From Galbitalea sp036499165 (GTDB lineage Bacteria > Actinomycetota > Actinomycetes > Actinomycetales > Microbacteriaceae), in NCBI GenBank assembly GCA_036499165.1, contig DASYEE010000041.1, positions 19,975 to 83,974 of the forward strand: a stretch of DNA of 64,000 nucleotides, in the 5' to 3' direction. Below are positions 8,464-18,136 of this stretch, one piece after another. The notes under the pieces were generated by a model, which was not told the DNA's origin, did no database searches, and saw only the letters and a list, made by a program, of their open reading frames with translations. How positions within the stretch are numbered: the first letter of the stretch is position 1; each line of letters begins with the position of its first letter. Made by a program: the position numbers and the translations under genes.

Positions 8464-9483
8464 GTGAACACTCCAACCGTCGACAACGAGCACGCCGCAC
8501 TCTCAAAAAGCGCCGCGCTGTTCAACCAGCCGGATCGCAACCTCGGCATGGAGCTCGTGCGAGCGACAGAGGCGGCAGCCATTCGGGCCGTCCCCTTCAT
8601 CGGACGCGGCGACAAACTGGCGGCCGACGGGGCCGCGGTGGACGCGATGCGGAAGTTCCTCGGCACGGTCAACTTCGATGGCGTCGTCGTCATCGGCGAG
8701 GGCGAGAAAGACCACGCGCCCATGCTCTTCAACGGCGAGCACGTCGGCAACGGCAACGGTCCGGCTGCCGATATCGCGGTCGACCCGATCGATGGAACCT
8801 CTCTCACGGCCGCCGGCCGCCAGAATGCGCTCTCGATGATCGCCGTCGCCGACCGCGGGAGCATGCTCGACGCATCCACCGTCTACTACATGAAGAAGAT
8901 CGCAACCGGTGCAGAGGGCATCGGTGTCGTCGATATCCGCAAGCCGATCGGCGAGAACATCCGGGCACTCGCCAAGGCGAAGGGCAAGGATGTCTCAGAC
9001 ATCACGGTCGCGGTGCTCGACCGCCCGAGGCACGTCGAATTGATCGAGGAGATTCGCGCCGCGGGGGCTGGCACGCGAATGCTGCTGGACGGGGATGTCG
9101 CGGGCAGCATCAATGCGGCAATGTACGGAACCCGAATCGACATGTGCGCGGGAATCGGCGGCAGCCCTGAGGGCGTCGTCACCGCGTGTGCGATGAAGGC
9201 CCTCGGCGGGATGATCCAGACGATCCTTCACCCGCAGGACGACGAGCAGCGGCAGCGCGGCCTCGACGCTGGGCTCAAGTTCGACCATGTTTACGACGCC
9301 GATGAGCTGGTCACGAGCGAGAACACGTACTTCGTCGCGACAGGTGTGACGGATGGCGGACTGGTCGCCGGCGTGCGTCGGCTTGGGCCCATCATCCGCA
9401 CGGAGTCGATCGTGCTTCGCTCCCGCTCCGGCACGATTCGTCGTGTCGTCGCCGATCACCTCGCGGAGAAGTGGCTGGACTAG
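8464..9483 (+). CDS. glpX: Fructose-1,6-bisphosphatase, class II
   Basis: 339-residue gluconeogenic phosphatase. Metal and substrate motifs: GRGDKLAADGAAVDAMR, VVIGEGEKDHAPMLFNGE, and AVDPIDGTSLTAAG. The GTG start at 8464 is favoured over TTG 8461 because AGGGGA lies about 7 nt upstream. This is the usual fructose bisphosphatase of Actinobacteria. Its promoter must lie in the 138-bp gap shared with the divergent aldolase gene, which contains no convincing -35/-10 pair that I can single out. Confidence 0.97.
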   Translation: MNTPTVDNEHAALSKSAALFNQPDRNLGMELVRATEAAAIRAVPFIGRGDKLAADGAAVDAMRKFLGTVNFDGVVVIGEGEKDHAPMLFNGEHVGNGNGPAADIAVDPIDGTSLTAAGRQNALSMIAVADRGSMLDASTVYYMKKIATGAEGIGVVDIRKPIGENIRALAKAKGKDVSDITVAVLDRPRHVELIEEIRAAGAGTRMLLDGDVAGSINAAMYGTRIDMCAGIGGSPEGVVTACAMKALGGMIQTILHPQDDEQRQRGLDAGLKFDHVYDADELVTSENTYFVATGVTDGGLVAGVRRLGPIIRTESIVLRSRSGTIRRVVADHLAEKWLD

Positions 9484-9600
9484 CCGGTCGAGGTGTCGCG
9501 CTCGTCGAACCGTCCCGCGCGTTCGTCGCCGAGTGCTGGCGAGCCCGAGTAAACACGCGTACTGCCGGACCCACATGAGCGCGGGGTCAGAGGGGCCAGG

Positions 9601-10644
9601 ATGACTGAGGCAACCGGCACGAGTACGACCCCCTCAGACGGTGGGCCTCACGTCATTCATCGGATCCCGCTGAACACGCTGGCGATCGCATTTGGCATCG
9701 CCGGCCTCGCGACCATCTGGACGACGGCAGGACGCCTCCTCGGCGTAAGCGCGGTCGTCGGGCAGGTGCTGTGGATCGGTGTCGTCATCGCGTGGGTGTG
9801 GCTCATCCAGGCGCACGTGACCCGCGGCAGGCACAGCGCCGAGACCCTGGCGGCGCAGCTGCGGCACCCCGCACAGGGGCCGATCGCCGCCATCGTACCC
9901 ATCGTGGGAATGATGATCGGAGCGGAACTCTATCGGTTCGCGGCTCTGGCAGGCGAAATTCTCGTCGTGCTCTCGATTATTGCCGCAGCAGCATTCGCCG
10001 CCTGGATTCTTGCGTTCTGGCACACCGGCAATCTCACTCCGGAGGCGTTCCACGGAGGCTATCTGCTGCCGACCGTCGCCGCGGGCCTCATCGGGGCCAC
10101 GACCTCATTCCGAGTGGGGTTGCCTTTCCTGGCAATGGGATGTTTTGCGGTCGGTCTCTTCTTCTGGGTTGTAGTTTCAACGGTGCTGCTTGCGCGCTTG
10201 GCGTTCTTCCCGCCGTTGCCCGATGCCCTGACCCCAACCTGCGCGATACTTCTTGCGCCGCCCGCGGTGGCCGGCACCGCGTGGTTCACCATCAACGGAG
10301 AACACGTCGACCTCGTCGCCACTGCGCTCGCCGGACTGCTCGTGCTCATGGCGCTCCAGCAGGTGGCTCTGCTCCGGCGCTACCGCGGGCTGGCGTTCTC
10401 GCTCGGTTTTTGGTCGTTCACGTTCCCCGTCGCCGCCGCCGGAGGTTACGCAGTGGAGTGGATTTCCCTCTCAGGTTTCGCGGGCTGGCAGGTCGTCGGA
10501 TGGATCGTCGTCGGCCTTGTCACTGCGCTAATCGCGGCGATCGGCATCCGATCCCTGGTCCTGGTCGCGAGTGTCCGTCGCGGCGCGGAACGAGCGGAGA
10601 ATGCGCTCCGTCACGCGGACGACGCCGTGGCTCGGCATCAGTGA
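9601..10644 (+). CDS. TDT-family transporter (TehA/SLAC1/Mae1-like)
   Basis: 347 residues with about ten hydrophobic segments. The patterns IPLNTLAIAFGIAGLATIW at the start, GTAWFTINGE, LGFWSFTFPVAAAGGYAVEW near the end and the overall length match the tellurite-resistance/dicarboxylate transporter family, which moves C4-dicarboxylates, malate or anions. Substrate cannot be told from sequence. It stands alone, 117 bp after glpX, with AGAGGGG just upstream of ATG. Confidence 0.82.
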   Translation: MTEATGTSTTPSDGGPHVIHRIPLNTLAIAFGIAGLATIWTTAGRLLGVSAVVGQVLWIGVVIAWVWLIQAHVTRGRHSAETLAAQLRHPAQGPIAAIVPIVGMMIGAELYRFAALAGEILVVLSIIAAAAFAAWILAFWHTGNLTPEAFHGGYLLPTVAAGLIGATTSFRVGLPFLAMGCFAVGLFFWVVVSTVLLARLAFFPPLPDALTPTCAILLAPPAVAGTAWFTINGEHVDLVATALAGLLVLMALQQVALLRRYRGLAFSLGFWSFTFPVAAAGGYAVEWISLSGFAGWQVVGWIVVGLVTALIAAIGIRSLVLVASVRRGAERAENALRHADDAVARHQ

Positions 10645-10704
10645 GCACGAGAAGCTCGCACCAACCCCGCCCCGAACGCCAAGGGGTATCCGATCGCCGA
10701 GTAC

Positions 10705-11088
10705 CTAATTCTCCAGCACTGAGATGATGTTGCCGCTCGGGTCGGTGAACCAGGCGATGTCTGGCCCCCAGCCCTTGGCCTTGCCGCGCGCGATCTGGCG
10801 CTCATCCTGGTGTGGCATGCCGTACGCGATGAGTGTTATGCCCTGCGCTTCGAGCTCAGCGACGGCCGTATCGATGCTCGCGACCTCGAGGTTCAGGCAG
10901 GTGTAGGTGGCCGGCGTGTGGTCTTCCTTGGGATAGAGCAGGATGACTCCGCCCTGGGGCAGGCCGATGGTGGCGTTGCCCATGCCGCCGGAGCCGACGT
11001 CGAGCCCGAGCTTCGTGCCGTAGAACTCTTTCGCTTCATCGATGTTTTTGACGGCGATTCCGCTCAGTAATCCTGTGATTGCAACCAT
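10705..11088 (-). CDS. VOC-family protein (glyoxalase/bleomycin-resistance fold)
   Basis: 127 residues from ATG 11088: one vicinal-oxygen-chelate domain built of two beta-alpha-beta-beta-beta halves, with IAVKNIDEAKEFYGTKLGLDVG at the first helix, LEVASIDTAVAELEAQG at the second and WFTDPSGNIISVLEN at the end, typical of small VOC proteins. Metal ligands cannot be assigned with certainty. AAGCTT lies 6 nt upstream of the ATG and may be a weak leaderless -10. Substrate unknown. Confidence 0.88.
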   Translation of the reverse strand: MVAITGLLSGIAVKNIDEAKEFYGTKLGLDVGSGGMGNATIGLPQGGVILLYPKEDHTPATYTCLNLEVASIDTAVAELEAQGITLIAYGMPHQDERQIARGKAKGWGPDIAWFTDPSGNIISVLEN

Positions 11089-11175
11089 GAACCCAAGCTT
11101 GGCACGCGGGTTCTGCGCGCAATAGGGGCCAATACGGTCAACCGTGCCGACCGCAAGGGCCCACCTTGTCCGCAT

Positions 11176-11218
11176 TGGCCCAGATCGCTGGCCCAGATCG
11201 CTGGCCCAGATCGCTGGG
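11176..11218. repeat. 13-bp direct tandem repeat, 3.3 copies
   Basis: Three perfect copies of TGGCCCAGATCGC plus TGGG abut the stop codon of rmuC. Each unit contains CCAG-ATCG-CTGG, so every copy can fold into a small hairpin; the array may act as a terminator for rmuC or be a slippage product. Confidence 0.9.
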
Positions 11219-12571
11219 TTACGCGGCTGGCGGGGTCTCGCCGTCCGGTTCCAACTCGACGAGGAGTTCTGGTGCGGTGAGTTCTCGGGGAGCTTCTTCG
11301 ATGCCCTCGAGTGTGCCAAGCACCTTGGACTCGTCGAGCATGGTGAGTTTGCGCGCACTCGGCAGGACCTGGCGCTCAAGCGAGCCGACGAACGAGTTGT
11401 AGTCCTTGACGCTGCGTTCGATCGAGCGTCCGAGTTTCTCGACATGGGAGGCCATCGTCGATAGTCGACCATAGAGTTCTCGGCTGAGGTTGAAGAGCGT
11501 CTTCGCCTCTTGCGTCACCACATCCTGTTGCCAGCTGAACGCGACCGTCTTCAACACTGACCACAGGGTCACCGGCGACGCGAGAGCGACTCTCTTGCCG
11601 AACGCGAACTCCATGATCGACGGGTCTGCTTCAAGCGCAGAAGACACCAGCGACTCACTCGGAATGAACGCGATCACCATCTCAGGGCTCGCATCAAGCC
11701 CTTCCCAGTAGCTGCGGCTGCCAAGGGCTGTGATGTGATCCCGGACGGCCTTGACGTGCGCCTTCATCAGGAGGTCTTTTCGTGACAGCTCGGCGTCGGA
11801 CGCAGTGGCTGGGATGGCCGCAGCATCGATATAGGAGTTGAACGGAGCCTTAGCGTCGACCGCAATCGACTTTCCGCCAGGCAGATGCACGATCATGTCC
11901 GGCCTGCCGTGCCCGGCATCCGACGTGATGCTCGACTGGACGTCGAAGTCGACGCGGTTGATCAACCCCGCCGCTTCGACGACGCTGCGCAGCTGTGTCT
12001 CGCCCCAGACCCCGCGGGTGCTGTTGTTTCGAAGGGCGGACGAAAGTGCCTCCGCGGTGTTTCGTAGGCGTTCTTCCGACTCGGTGGCCGAACGGAGCTG
12101 TTGAGTGAGCTCGCCGTGCTGAAGAGTACGCTGCATCTCCAACTCGGTGACTTTGCGCTGCATGGATTCGAGCGAATCCTTTACGGGGGCGATCGCCTGG
12201 AGCACTTTGCTTTCGGCTTCCTCGCGCAGCGCGCGCTCGCGCGCCTCGGCACGCGTGTGCTCAGAGAGTTCGCGGAACTGCTCCTGGTTCGCGGAGATCT
12301 GCTCCCGCAGCCCGCTCGCAGTGGCCGTGACGGCCGCAAGCTGCGCAGACAACTCGGCACGCTGCGCCGCCTCGTCTGCTCGCACCTGCGCGAGAACAGT
12401 GTCGTGGCGCGCCTGGGCGATCTCCGGATTCTCTCCGGTCGCTTCGGCGGCTCGCCTTGAGCGGCCGATGAGCAGGCCAATGACCGCGCCGAGGACGACC
12501 CCGATGACGAGGCCAATGATGAGCGGAAGCAGGGAATCCATGCTGCCCAGTGTGTCATTCGCGTCAGACAT
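11219..12571 (-). CDS. rmuC: DNA recombination protein RmuC
   Basis: 450 residues. N-terminal membrane anchor (about 13-35, LLPLIIGLVIGVVLGAVIGLLIG), a long coiled coil (about 50-175), then the RmuC nuclease-like domain with ALRNNSTRGVWGETQL, HLPGGKSIAVDAKAPF (acidic-Lys motif of restriction-endonuclease folds), VIAFIPSES and SPVTLWSVLKTVAFSW. RmuC limits DNA inversions and is linked to processing of recombination intermediates. Start at MSDAND is used; an internal ATG 10 residues later is possible. Divergent from mmsA with a 45-bp gap. Confidence 0.95.
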   Translation of the reverse strand: MSDANDTLGSMDSLLPLIIGLVIGVVLGAVIGLLIGRSRRAAEATGENPEIAQARHDTVLAQVRADEAAQRAELSAQLAAVTATASGLREQISANQEQFRELSEHTRAEARERALREEAESKVLQAIAPVKDSLESMQRKVTELEMQRTLQHGELTQQLRSATESEERLRNTAEALSSALRNNSTRGVWGETQLRSVVEAAGLINRVDFDVQSSITSDAGHGRPDMIVHLPGGKSIAVDAKAPFNSYIDAAAIPATASDAELSRKDLLMKAHVKAVRDHITALGSRSYWEGLDASPEMVIAFIPSESLVSSALEADPSIMEFAFGKRVALASPVTLWSVLKTVAFSWQQDVVTQEAKTLFNLSRELYGRLSTMASHVEKLGRSIERSVKDYNSFVGSLERQVLPSARKLTMLDESKVLGTLEGIEEAPRELTAPELLVELEPDGETPPAA

Positions 12572-12616
12572 CGATGCGCTAAATGTTCAGCAAATGTCTC
12601 CGGTTAGAGTGACCGC

Positions 12617-14104
12617 ATGAGCATTGTCGAGCACTGGATCAATGGCCAACTGGCGAGCGGCACCTCCACCCGCACCGCTCCCGTATACAACCCTGCGAAG
12701 GGCGAGGTCGCGCGCGAGGTGCGCCTCGCGACCACTGCGGATGTCGACACCGCAGTGCAGGTGGCGAAGGCTGCTTTCCCGGCATGGTCGGGCGCGTCGT
12801 GGGCCAAGCGCCAGCAGGTGTTGTTCGCGTTCCGCGAGATCCTAAACGCCCGCAAGGACGAGCTCGGCGCCATCCTCACCAACGAGCACGGCAAGGTGAG
12901 CTCAGACGCGGTCGGCGAGATCGCCCGCGGCCTCGAGGTCGTCGAGTTCGCGACCGCGATCCCGCACCTCGCCAAGGGTGAGTACAGCGAGAACGTCTCG
13001 ACCGGAGTCGACGTCTACTCGATCAGGCAGGCGCTCGGCGTCGTCGGCATCGTGAGCCCGTTCAACTTCCCGGCCATGGTTCCGCTCTGGTTCTTCCCCA
13101 TCGCGATCGCCGCAGGCAACACCGTCGTGTTGAAGCCGAGCGAGAAAGACCCGTCCGCGTCGCTGTGGATGGCTGCAGCGTTGAAGGAAGCCGGTCTGCC
13201 GGATGGCGTTTTCAACGTCGTCAACGGCGACAAGGAGTCGGTGGATGCCCTGCTCGACCACCCGGACGTCGCATCCATCTCGTTCGTCGGCTCGACACCG
13301 ATTGCGAAGTACATCTACGAGAATGCATCCAAGGCTGGCAAGCGTGTCCAGGCCCTCGGTGGTGCGAAGAACCACATGCTGGTGCTTCCGGATGCCGACC
13401 TCGACCTGGTCGCCGATTCGGCCGTCAACGCGGGGTTCGGCTCAGCGGGCGAGCGCTGCATGGCGATTTCTGTCGTCATCGCGGTCGAACCGGTCGCAGA
13501 CGAACTGATCTCGAAGATCAAGGCGAGGATGTCTGGCCTGACGGTGGGCGACGGCCTGCGCGGCTGCGACATGGGTCCGCTCATCACGAAGGAGCACCGC
13601 GACAAGGTCGCCTCGTACATCGACGTCGCAACGAACGACGGCGCGGATGTCGTGGTCGACGGCCGTGGGATCGAGGTCGACGGTGAGGCCGACGGCTTCT
13701 GGCTCGGCCCCACGCTGATCGATAAGGTGCCGCTCGACTCCCGCGTCTACACGGAGGAGATCTTCGGTCCGGTGCTCTCGATCGTGCGCGTCGAGTCGTA
13801 CGACGAGGGTCTCGCCGTCATCAACGCTTCTCGCTACGGCAATGGAACAGCCATCTTCACGAACGACGGGGGAGCGGCTCGCCGGTTCCAGCGCGAGGTG
13901 CAGGTCGGCATGGTCGGCATCAATGTGCCGATTCCCGTGCCGGTCGGCTACTTCTCGTTCGGCGGCTGGAAGGACTCCCTGTTCGGCGACGCGAAGGCGT
14001 ACGGCCAGGCGGCCGTCGACTTCTTCACCCGCGAGAAGGCGATCACCTCGCGTTGGCTCGACCCGTCGCACGGTGGCATCAACCTGGGCTTCCCCCAGAA
14101 CTAG
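12617..14104 (+). CDS. mmsA: Methylmalonate-semialdehyde dehydrogenase (CoA-acylating)
   Basis: 495 residues. Converts malonate or methylmalonate semialdehyde with CoA and NAD into acetyl- or propionyl-CoA, in valine, inositol or beta-alanine breakdown. Family signatures: HWINGQ at the start, GIVSPFNFPAMVPLWFFPIAI, the catalytic Cys281 in GERCMA, and EEIFGPVLS. No inositol or valine genes adjoin it, so the pathway is open. ATG is 6 nt after TAGAGT (12605-12610), a leaderless pattern. Its stop shares the palindrome CTAG with the convergent exonuclease. Confidence 0.95.
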   Translation: MSIVEHWINGQLASGTSTRTAPVYNPAKGEVAREVRLATTADVDTAVQVAKAAFPAWSGASWAKRQQVLFAFREILNARKDELGAILTNEHGKVSSDAVGEIARGLEVVEFATAIPHLAKGEYSENVSTGVDVYSIRQALGVVGIVSPFNFPAMVPLWFFPIAIAAGNTVVLKPSEKDPSASLWMAAALKEAGLPDGVFNVVNGDKESVDALLDHPDVASISFVGSTPIAKYIYENASKAGKRVQALGGAKNHMLVLPDADLDLVADSAVNAGFGSAGERCMAISVVIAVEPVADELISKIKARMSGLTVGDGLRGCDMGPLITKEHRDKVASYIDVATNDGADVVVDGRGIEVDGEADGFWLGPTLIDKVPLDSRVYTEEIFGPVLSIVRVESYDEGLAVINASRYGNGTAIFTNDGGAARRFQREVQVGMVGINVPIPVPVGYFSFGGWKDSLFGDAKAYGQAAVDFFTREKAITSRWLDPSHGGINLGFPQN

Positions 14105-14688
14105 CCAGCGAGCGAAACCTGCGCACCGATCGCGCCCAGTCGTGTGCCCGTGGCTGCGGCAAGTTGGGCGAGATCCTCAGAGTCGTGCCGCCTCGCGGCA
14201 TGCACGATAATCGCGGCACAGGCTCGTGAATCGGCGAGCGCGTTGTGGTGCTCGAAGTCCTCGAAGCCGGCCGCCATTGCCGCCACCGGCAGGCGGTACG
14301 AGTCGAGGTGGTAGGTCTTGCGGGCGATCTGCAGGCTGCACGCGTAGCTGAACGACGGGGTATCGACGAAGGTCGCGGCACACGCGCCGGAGATGACGCC
14401 CATGTCGAAGCCCGCGTTGTGAGCGACGAGCGTGTCGCCGTCGGCGAAGGCGACCAGGTCGGGGAGTTGCTCCGTCCACAGCAGTGCGTCGACGACATCC
14501 ACGGCCATGATTCCGTGGATTCTGGTGTTCCACTCCCAGAACTCGTCGTGGCCAAGCGGCGGCTTGATGAGCCAGTACGCCTCATCGACGACATTTCCGT
14601 CTCGCACCTTCACGAGCCCGACGGAGCAGGCTGACGCACTAGACGAGTTTGCGGTTTCGAAGTCGATAGCGGTGAAATCCAGGGGCAC
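14101..14688 (-). CDS. DEDDh-type 3'-5' exonuclease (DNA polymerase III epsilon-like)
   Basis: 195 residues from GTG 14688. RNase T/DnaQ fold with all catalytic motifs: AIDFETAN (DEDD Asp and Glu), LVAHNAGFDMGV, and HNALADSRACAAI with the general-base His. Free-standing, no BRCT or other domains, so a repair or RNA-processing exonuclease rather than the replicative proofreader. GAACAT lies 6 nt upstream of the start on this strand, compatible with a leaderless mRNA. Tail-to-tail overlap of 4 nt with mmsA. Confidence 0.92.
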   Translation of the reverse strand: MPLDFTAIDFETANSSSASACSVGLVKVRDGNVVDEAYWLIKPPLGHDEFWEWNTRIHGIMAVDVVDALLWTEQLPDLVAFADGDTLVAHNAGFDMGVISGACAATFVDTPSFSYACSLQIARKTYHLDSYRLPVAAMAAGFEDFEHHNALADSRACAAIIVHAARRHDSEDLAQLAAATGTRLGAIGAQVSLAG

Positions 14689-14843
14689 GTTCCGATGTTC
14701 TCACGGGGGTCTGACCTCGCTCGGATTGGCCACGCGATTCGTGTCACTGCGCGTTTGCCGCCCCAGTATCGGGGCGGTTGTGGACAAATACGACGACCGC
14801 CGCTCGTGCACCGATAGGGTTTGGGTCGATCCAGGGAGCCCCA

Positions 14844-17330
14844 TTGTCAGATTTACCCGAAACACAGCCCACCACCACCGACGCTTCAGCGCCAGCGCAC
14901 GTTCCGTCACGGACGAAGCTCATCGCAGTTTCGATCCGCTCCGACATCGTCGGTCTCGCCCCACGGTACGGGCGCGCTGCCGTGGAGTCGCTGCTGACCT
15001 ACGCCGCGGCCTGGGTGCTCGGACTGGTGATCACAATCCTGTTCCTGCTCGCGTCTGAGGGCGCGCCAAATGGGGGATGGTTCTTCGAGTTTCCCGGCCA
15101 ACTCGTCGGACTCGGGGTGTTCGGGCTCCTGAGCGGAGGCAGCACGATTTTCGGGATATCGCTGTCCGCAACGGTCGCATTCCTTCCCCTGGTCATGACG
15201 GCAATGGTCGTGGTGGGATCAGTCATTCTCGCTCGACGAAACGAACGCGCTCTCCCGACGTCGAAAGCCCAGCGCTGGATCCTGTCGATCGCCAACTCGG
15301 TGGTGTTTGCGATCGTCACACTCGTGGTCGCGCTCGTGCTGCCGATAGTTTCCACCTCCGCTGCAGTTCCGAACCCGCTGTTCGCTCTCCCGGCGATCAC
15401 TGTCACGCTGTCAACGGCCTCTTTTACTCTCGTCCTCGGATCGATCGTGATCGTCACCGCGGCATCGCTGCTCGGCCGCCGGAGCGTCGCGCATTCCCTC
15501 ATTCCGGTGCAGCCCATCGGTGCCGTTCGCCGGGTCATCCGCGCGACCGCTCCGGTATCGCTGCTGTATACGGTCGTGGCTGGCGTCATCATCACGGTCG
15601 TCGGCGCTATCGTGCTGATCGCTCAGGGCGCCGCATCATCGTTGCTGAGCCTGCCCTTGTCTGTGCCGCTCGTTGTGGCCAACGGCCTCGCGCTCGTCAA
15701 CTTCTCCAACGTCGGCATCACGGGTTCCGGCGTGCCGCTCCTGACCTCAATCGGTCAATTTCCGACCAGCATCTGGCTGCCGAGCAGCGCCGTGCCGATC
15801 TGGGCCGTGTGCCTCGCTGTCATCGTCAACCTCGTCCTCATCGCTCTGGTCGGGATCGCGCTCCACCTTCGCCGTCGTGTTCGCGCGACCGGTTCCGGCT
15901 GGGCTACGACGATCGTGACATTCGCTCTCCTCGGTGTCGTGCTTTCACTTGTTGGCAGCATCTCCGTCTGGACCCATATCGACGCATCCGGGCTCTCTAC
16001 GGCGCTCCAGGGAGCTCTCGGGTCTGGTTCCTCCGGCACAGGAGGCCTTGCAGGACTCGGCAGCGCGGCGCTCGGCTCGCTCGGGTCGATTCAGCTGACT
16101 TTTGGGCCGGCCCTGTGGACCTTCCTGGCGTTCGCGATCGTTGGCGCGCTTGTTGAGGTCAGTGCCAGCTATCTTGCGCCAGCGATCGCTCCTGCGATCC
16201 CCGCCGGTTCGCTGTCGGCCACCAGCCGCTTCCTTGGCAGGTTCGGCGTCCCTCTTCTGATTGCACCCGAGACGGTGGAGAGCGAGGATGAAGCCGCTGC
16301 TGCGCCATCCACTGCTGCAGCCCCTATGAGTGCAGCGGCCAGGAAGCGACTGAAGCTCGGCCTCATCGTCGGCGGTGGGGTCGTTGCCGTGGTCGTGCTC
16401 GCATCCGTGGCCATCGCGATTCTCGGTTCCACCGTCTTCGCGCAAGACAGGCAGGTTCGCGCGTATCTGGATGACATCGTCGGCGGGCACGCTGCCCAGG
16501 CGATTCGTGACGGTCACATTTCCGCGAGCGGCAGCACGTCAGCGCTGTTGACCGACTCCGTTCTCGCACACACCAAGGGCCGCATCACGTCGTACACGGT
16601 CACCGGCACGACAACCTCAGGTGACCAGGGCACCGTAACGGTCCAGGAGACCCAGGGCGGCCATGCTTCGACCGTGCAATACTCGCTCCACAAAACTGGC
16701 TCGGTATTTCTTTTCTTCGGCGACTGGAAGCTCGATCCGGTGCCGGTGCAGAAAATCTCCGCCGAGCTTTCTCCGGGTGTGACGGCTATCGCCATCAACG
16801 GGGCGACTGTTTCGGTGTCGAGTGCCGAGCAGGCACAAGGGGTCGTCGAGATTCCCGCGTTCCCGGGCGTCTACCGACTGGGGCTCGGTGGCGACACCAA
16901 GTGGTTCACGGCAAAGCCGGAGACCACCACGGTTGCGGCAGGCGGCCTCGCCCAAACGAATGCTGTCTCGATCGAAGCGAGGCCAAGCGCGGCGCTGAAG
17001 ACGGAGGTGACGAGCCAGGTCACGACATTCCTCGACGCGTGCGCCGCAAAGGCAGAGATCTCGCCATCGGGCTGCCCGTTCGAGTACTTCGGCATTGGAA
17101 CCGTCTCTCATGTCAAGTGGAAGGTCGCCAGCGTGCCCTCGCTGACCATCGGGTCGGATGACGGTAAGACCTGGGGAGTGACATCCGACGCGGGTGAGGC
17201 GGGCGTCTCGTTCGATGACGACTTCTTCGGCGAGACCGATCATGAGACCGATTCGACGCAGTATTACGTCTACGGCACGATCAGCTTCGCGACGGGCAGT
17301 CCGGTGTTCACATACAACGACGGGTTTTAG
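14844..17330 (+). CDS. Large multi-pass membrane protein with extracytoplasmic C-terminal domain
   Basis: About 828 residues from TTG 14844, chosen for AGGGAG about 7 nt upstream and a TAGGGT box about 30 nt upstream. About ten transmembrane segments fill residues 60-460; a cytosolic linker rich in Ala, Glu and Lys follows, then one more segment (LIVGGGVVAVVVLASVAIAIL) and a roughly 300-residue exported region. That region has an NTF2-like start (RAYLDDIVGGHAAQAI) and a beta domain (FPGVYRLGLGGDTKWF) resembling the repeats of TcaA-type membrane proteins. Possibly a cell-envelope stress protein; the family is not recognised with certainty. Confidence 0.78.
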   Translation: MSDLPETQPTTTDASAPAHVPSRTKLIAVSIRSDIVGLAPRYGRAAVESLLTYAAAWVLGLVITILFLLASEGAPNGGWFFEFPGQLVGLGVFGLLSGGSTIFGISLSATVAFLPLVMTAMVVVGSVILARRNERALPTSKAQRWILSIANSVVFAIVTLVVALVLPIVSTSAAVPNPLFALPAITVTLSTASFTLVLGSIVIVTAASLLGRRSVAHSLIPVQPIGAVRRVIRATAPVSLLYTVVAGVIITVVGAIVLIAQGAASSLLSLPLSVPLVVANGLALVNFSNVGITGSGVPLLTSIGQFPTSIWLPSSAVPIWAVCLAVIVNLVLIALVGIALHLRRRVRATGSGWATTIVTFALLGVVLSLVGSISVWTHIDASGLSTALQGALGSGSSGTGGLAGLGSAALGSLGSIQLTFGPALWTFLAFAIVGALVEVSASYLAPAIAPAIPAGSLSATSRFLGRFGVPLLIAPETVESEDEAAAAPSTAAAPMSAAARKRLKLGLIVGGGVVAVVVLASVAIAILGSTVFAQDRQVRAYLDDIVGGHAAQAIRDGHISASGSTSALLTDSVLAHTKGRITSYTVTGTTTSGDQGTVTVQETQGGHASTVQYSLHKTGSVFLFFGDWKLDPVPVQKISAELSPGVTAIAINGATVSVSSAEQAQGVVEIPAFPGVYRLGLGGDTKWFTAKPETTTVAAGGLAQTNAVSIEARPSAALKTEVTSQVTTFLDACAAKAEISPSGCPFEYFGIGTVSHVKWKVASVPSLTIGSDDGKTWGVTSDAGEAGVSFDDDFFGETDHETDSTQYYVYGTISFATGSPVFTYNDGF

Positions 17331-17392
17331 GCCAGGCGGCCGCGTCTTCTTCGCCCGGATTCGCGCCAGGTCGGTCGTCGTACGCTGGAGTG

Positions 17393-18136
17393 GTGACGAG
17401 TGACGGGGTAAAGGCGCGGCAGGCAGCATCCTTCGATCGGGCCGCGGAGGTCTATGAACGCGCGAGACCGGAGTATCCGGCGGAGGCGGTCGACTGGCTG
17501 GTTCCGAGTGGTGCGAAAGCTGTGCTCGACCTTGGTGCGGGAACCGGAAAGCTGACGCGCGCCCTGGTGGCGCGGGGACTCGAAGTCTCAGCGGTCGATC
17601 CGTCGCCGAAGATGCTCGAGCAACTGAGCGCCGCCATCCCGGGAGCGAGCGTGCAGGAGGGAACGGCGGAGGACATCCCGCTCGGCGATGCCAGCGTCGA
17701 TGCCGTGCTTGTGGCACAGGCCTGGCATTGGGTCGACCAGGATGTCGCTCTCCCGTCGGTCGCGCGTGTGCTGAAACCCGGTGGCACGCTCGGTCTCGTG
17801 TGGAACATCCGCGACGATCGCGTCGACTGGGTGCGCCAGCTGACGGATGCCATGCACGCGGCCAATGCCGAGGTTTTCCTGGCGACCGGGAGCATCCGGC
17901 ACGACGGATTCTCCCCTGTCGAGACCGCGGTCTTCGAGTGGTCGCGGGACTTCACCCGGCCGGAGCTCATCGAGTTGCTGCGATCGCGCAGCTACTACAT
18001 CACCGCATCGCCCGATGAGCAAGCGAGCCTGGAGGCCGCGGTCAACGAACTGCTCGACACGCACCCGGATCTCGTCGGTCGCGACCATTGGACGATGCCG
18101 TACGTGACCCAGTGCTTCCGGATGCGCGTCGCATGA
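17393..18136 (+). CDS. Class I SAM-dependent methyltransferase
   Basis: 247 residues. Rossmann methyltransferase with motif I VLDLGAGTGKLTRALVARG, the acidic strand-2 end VSAVDPSPKML, GTAEDIPLGDASVDAVLVAQAWHWVD and LKPGGTLGLVWN. The HWVD pattern is common in actinobacterial methyltransferases of small molecules. Start at GTG 17393 (second of two adjacent GTGs) puts TACGCT (17381-17386) exactly 6 nt upstream. The HAD gene overlaps its stop by 4 nt. Substrate unknown. Confidence 0.9.
   Translation: MTSDGVKARQAASFDRAAEVYERARPEYPAEAVDWLVPSGAKAVLDLGAGTGKLTRALVARGLEVSAVDPSPKMLEQLSAAIPGASVQEGTAEDIPLGDASVDAVLVAQAWHWVDQDVALPSVARVLKPGGTLGLVWNIRDDRVDWVRQLTDAMHAANAEVFLATGSIRHDGFSPVETAVFEWSRDFTRPELIELLRSRSYYITASPDEQASLEAAVNELLDTHPDLVGRDHWTMPYVTQCFRMRVA

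Noticed and set aside
11180..11218. Possible small CRISPR-like array next to rmuC
   Set aside because: Units are directly adjacent with no spacers, only 13 bp long, and there are no cas genes in the window.
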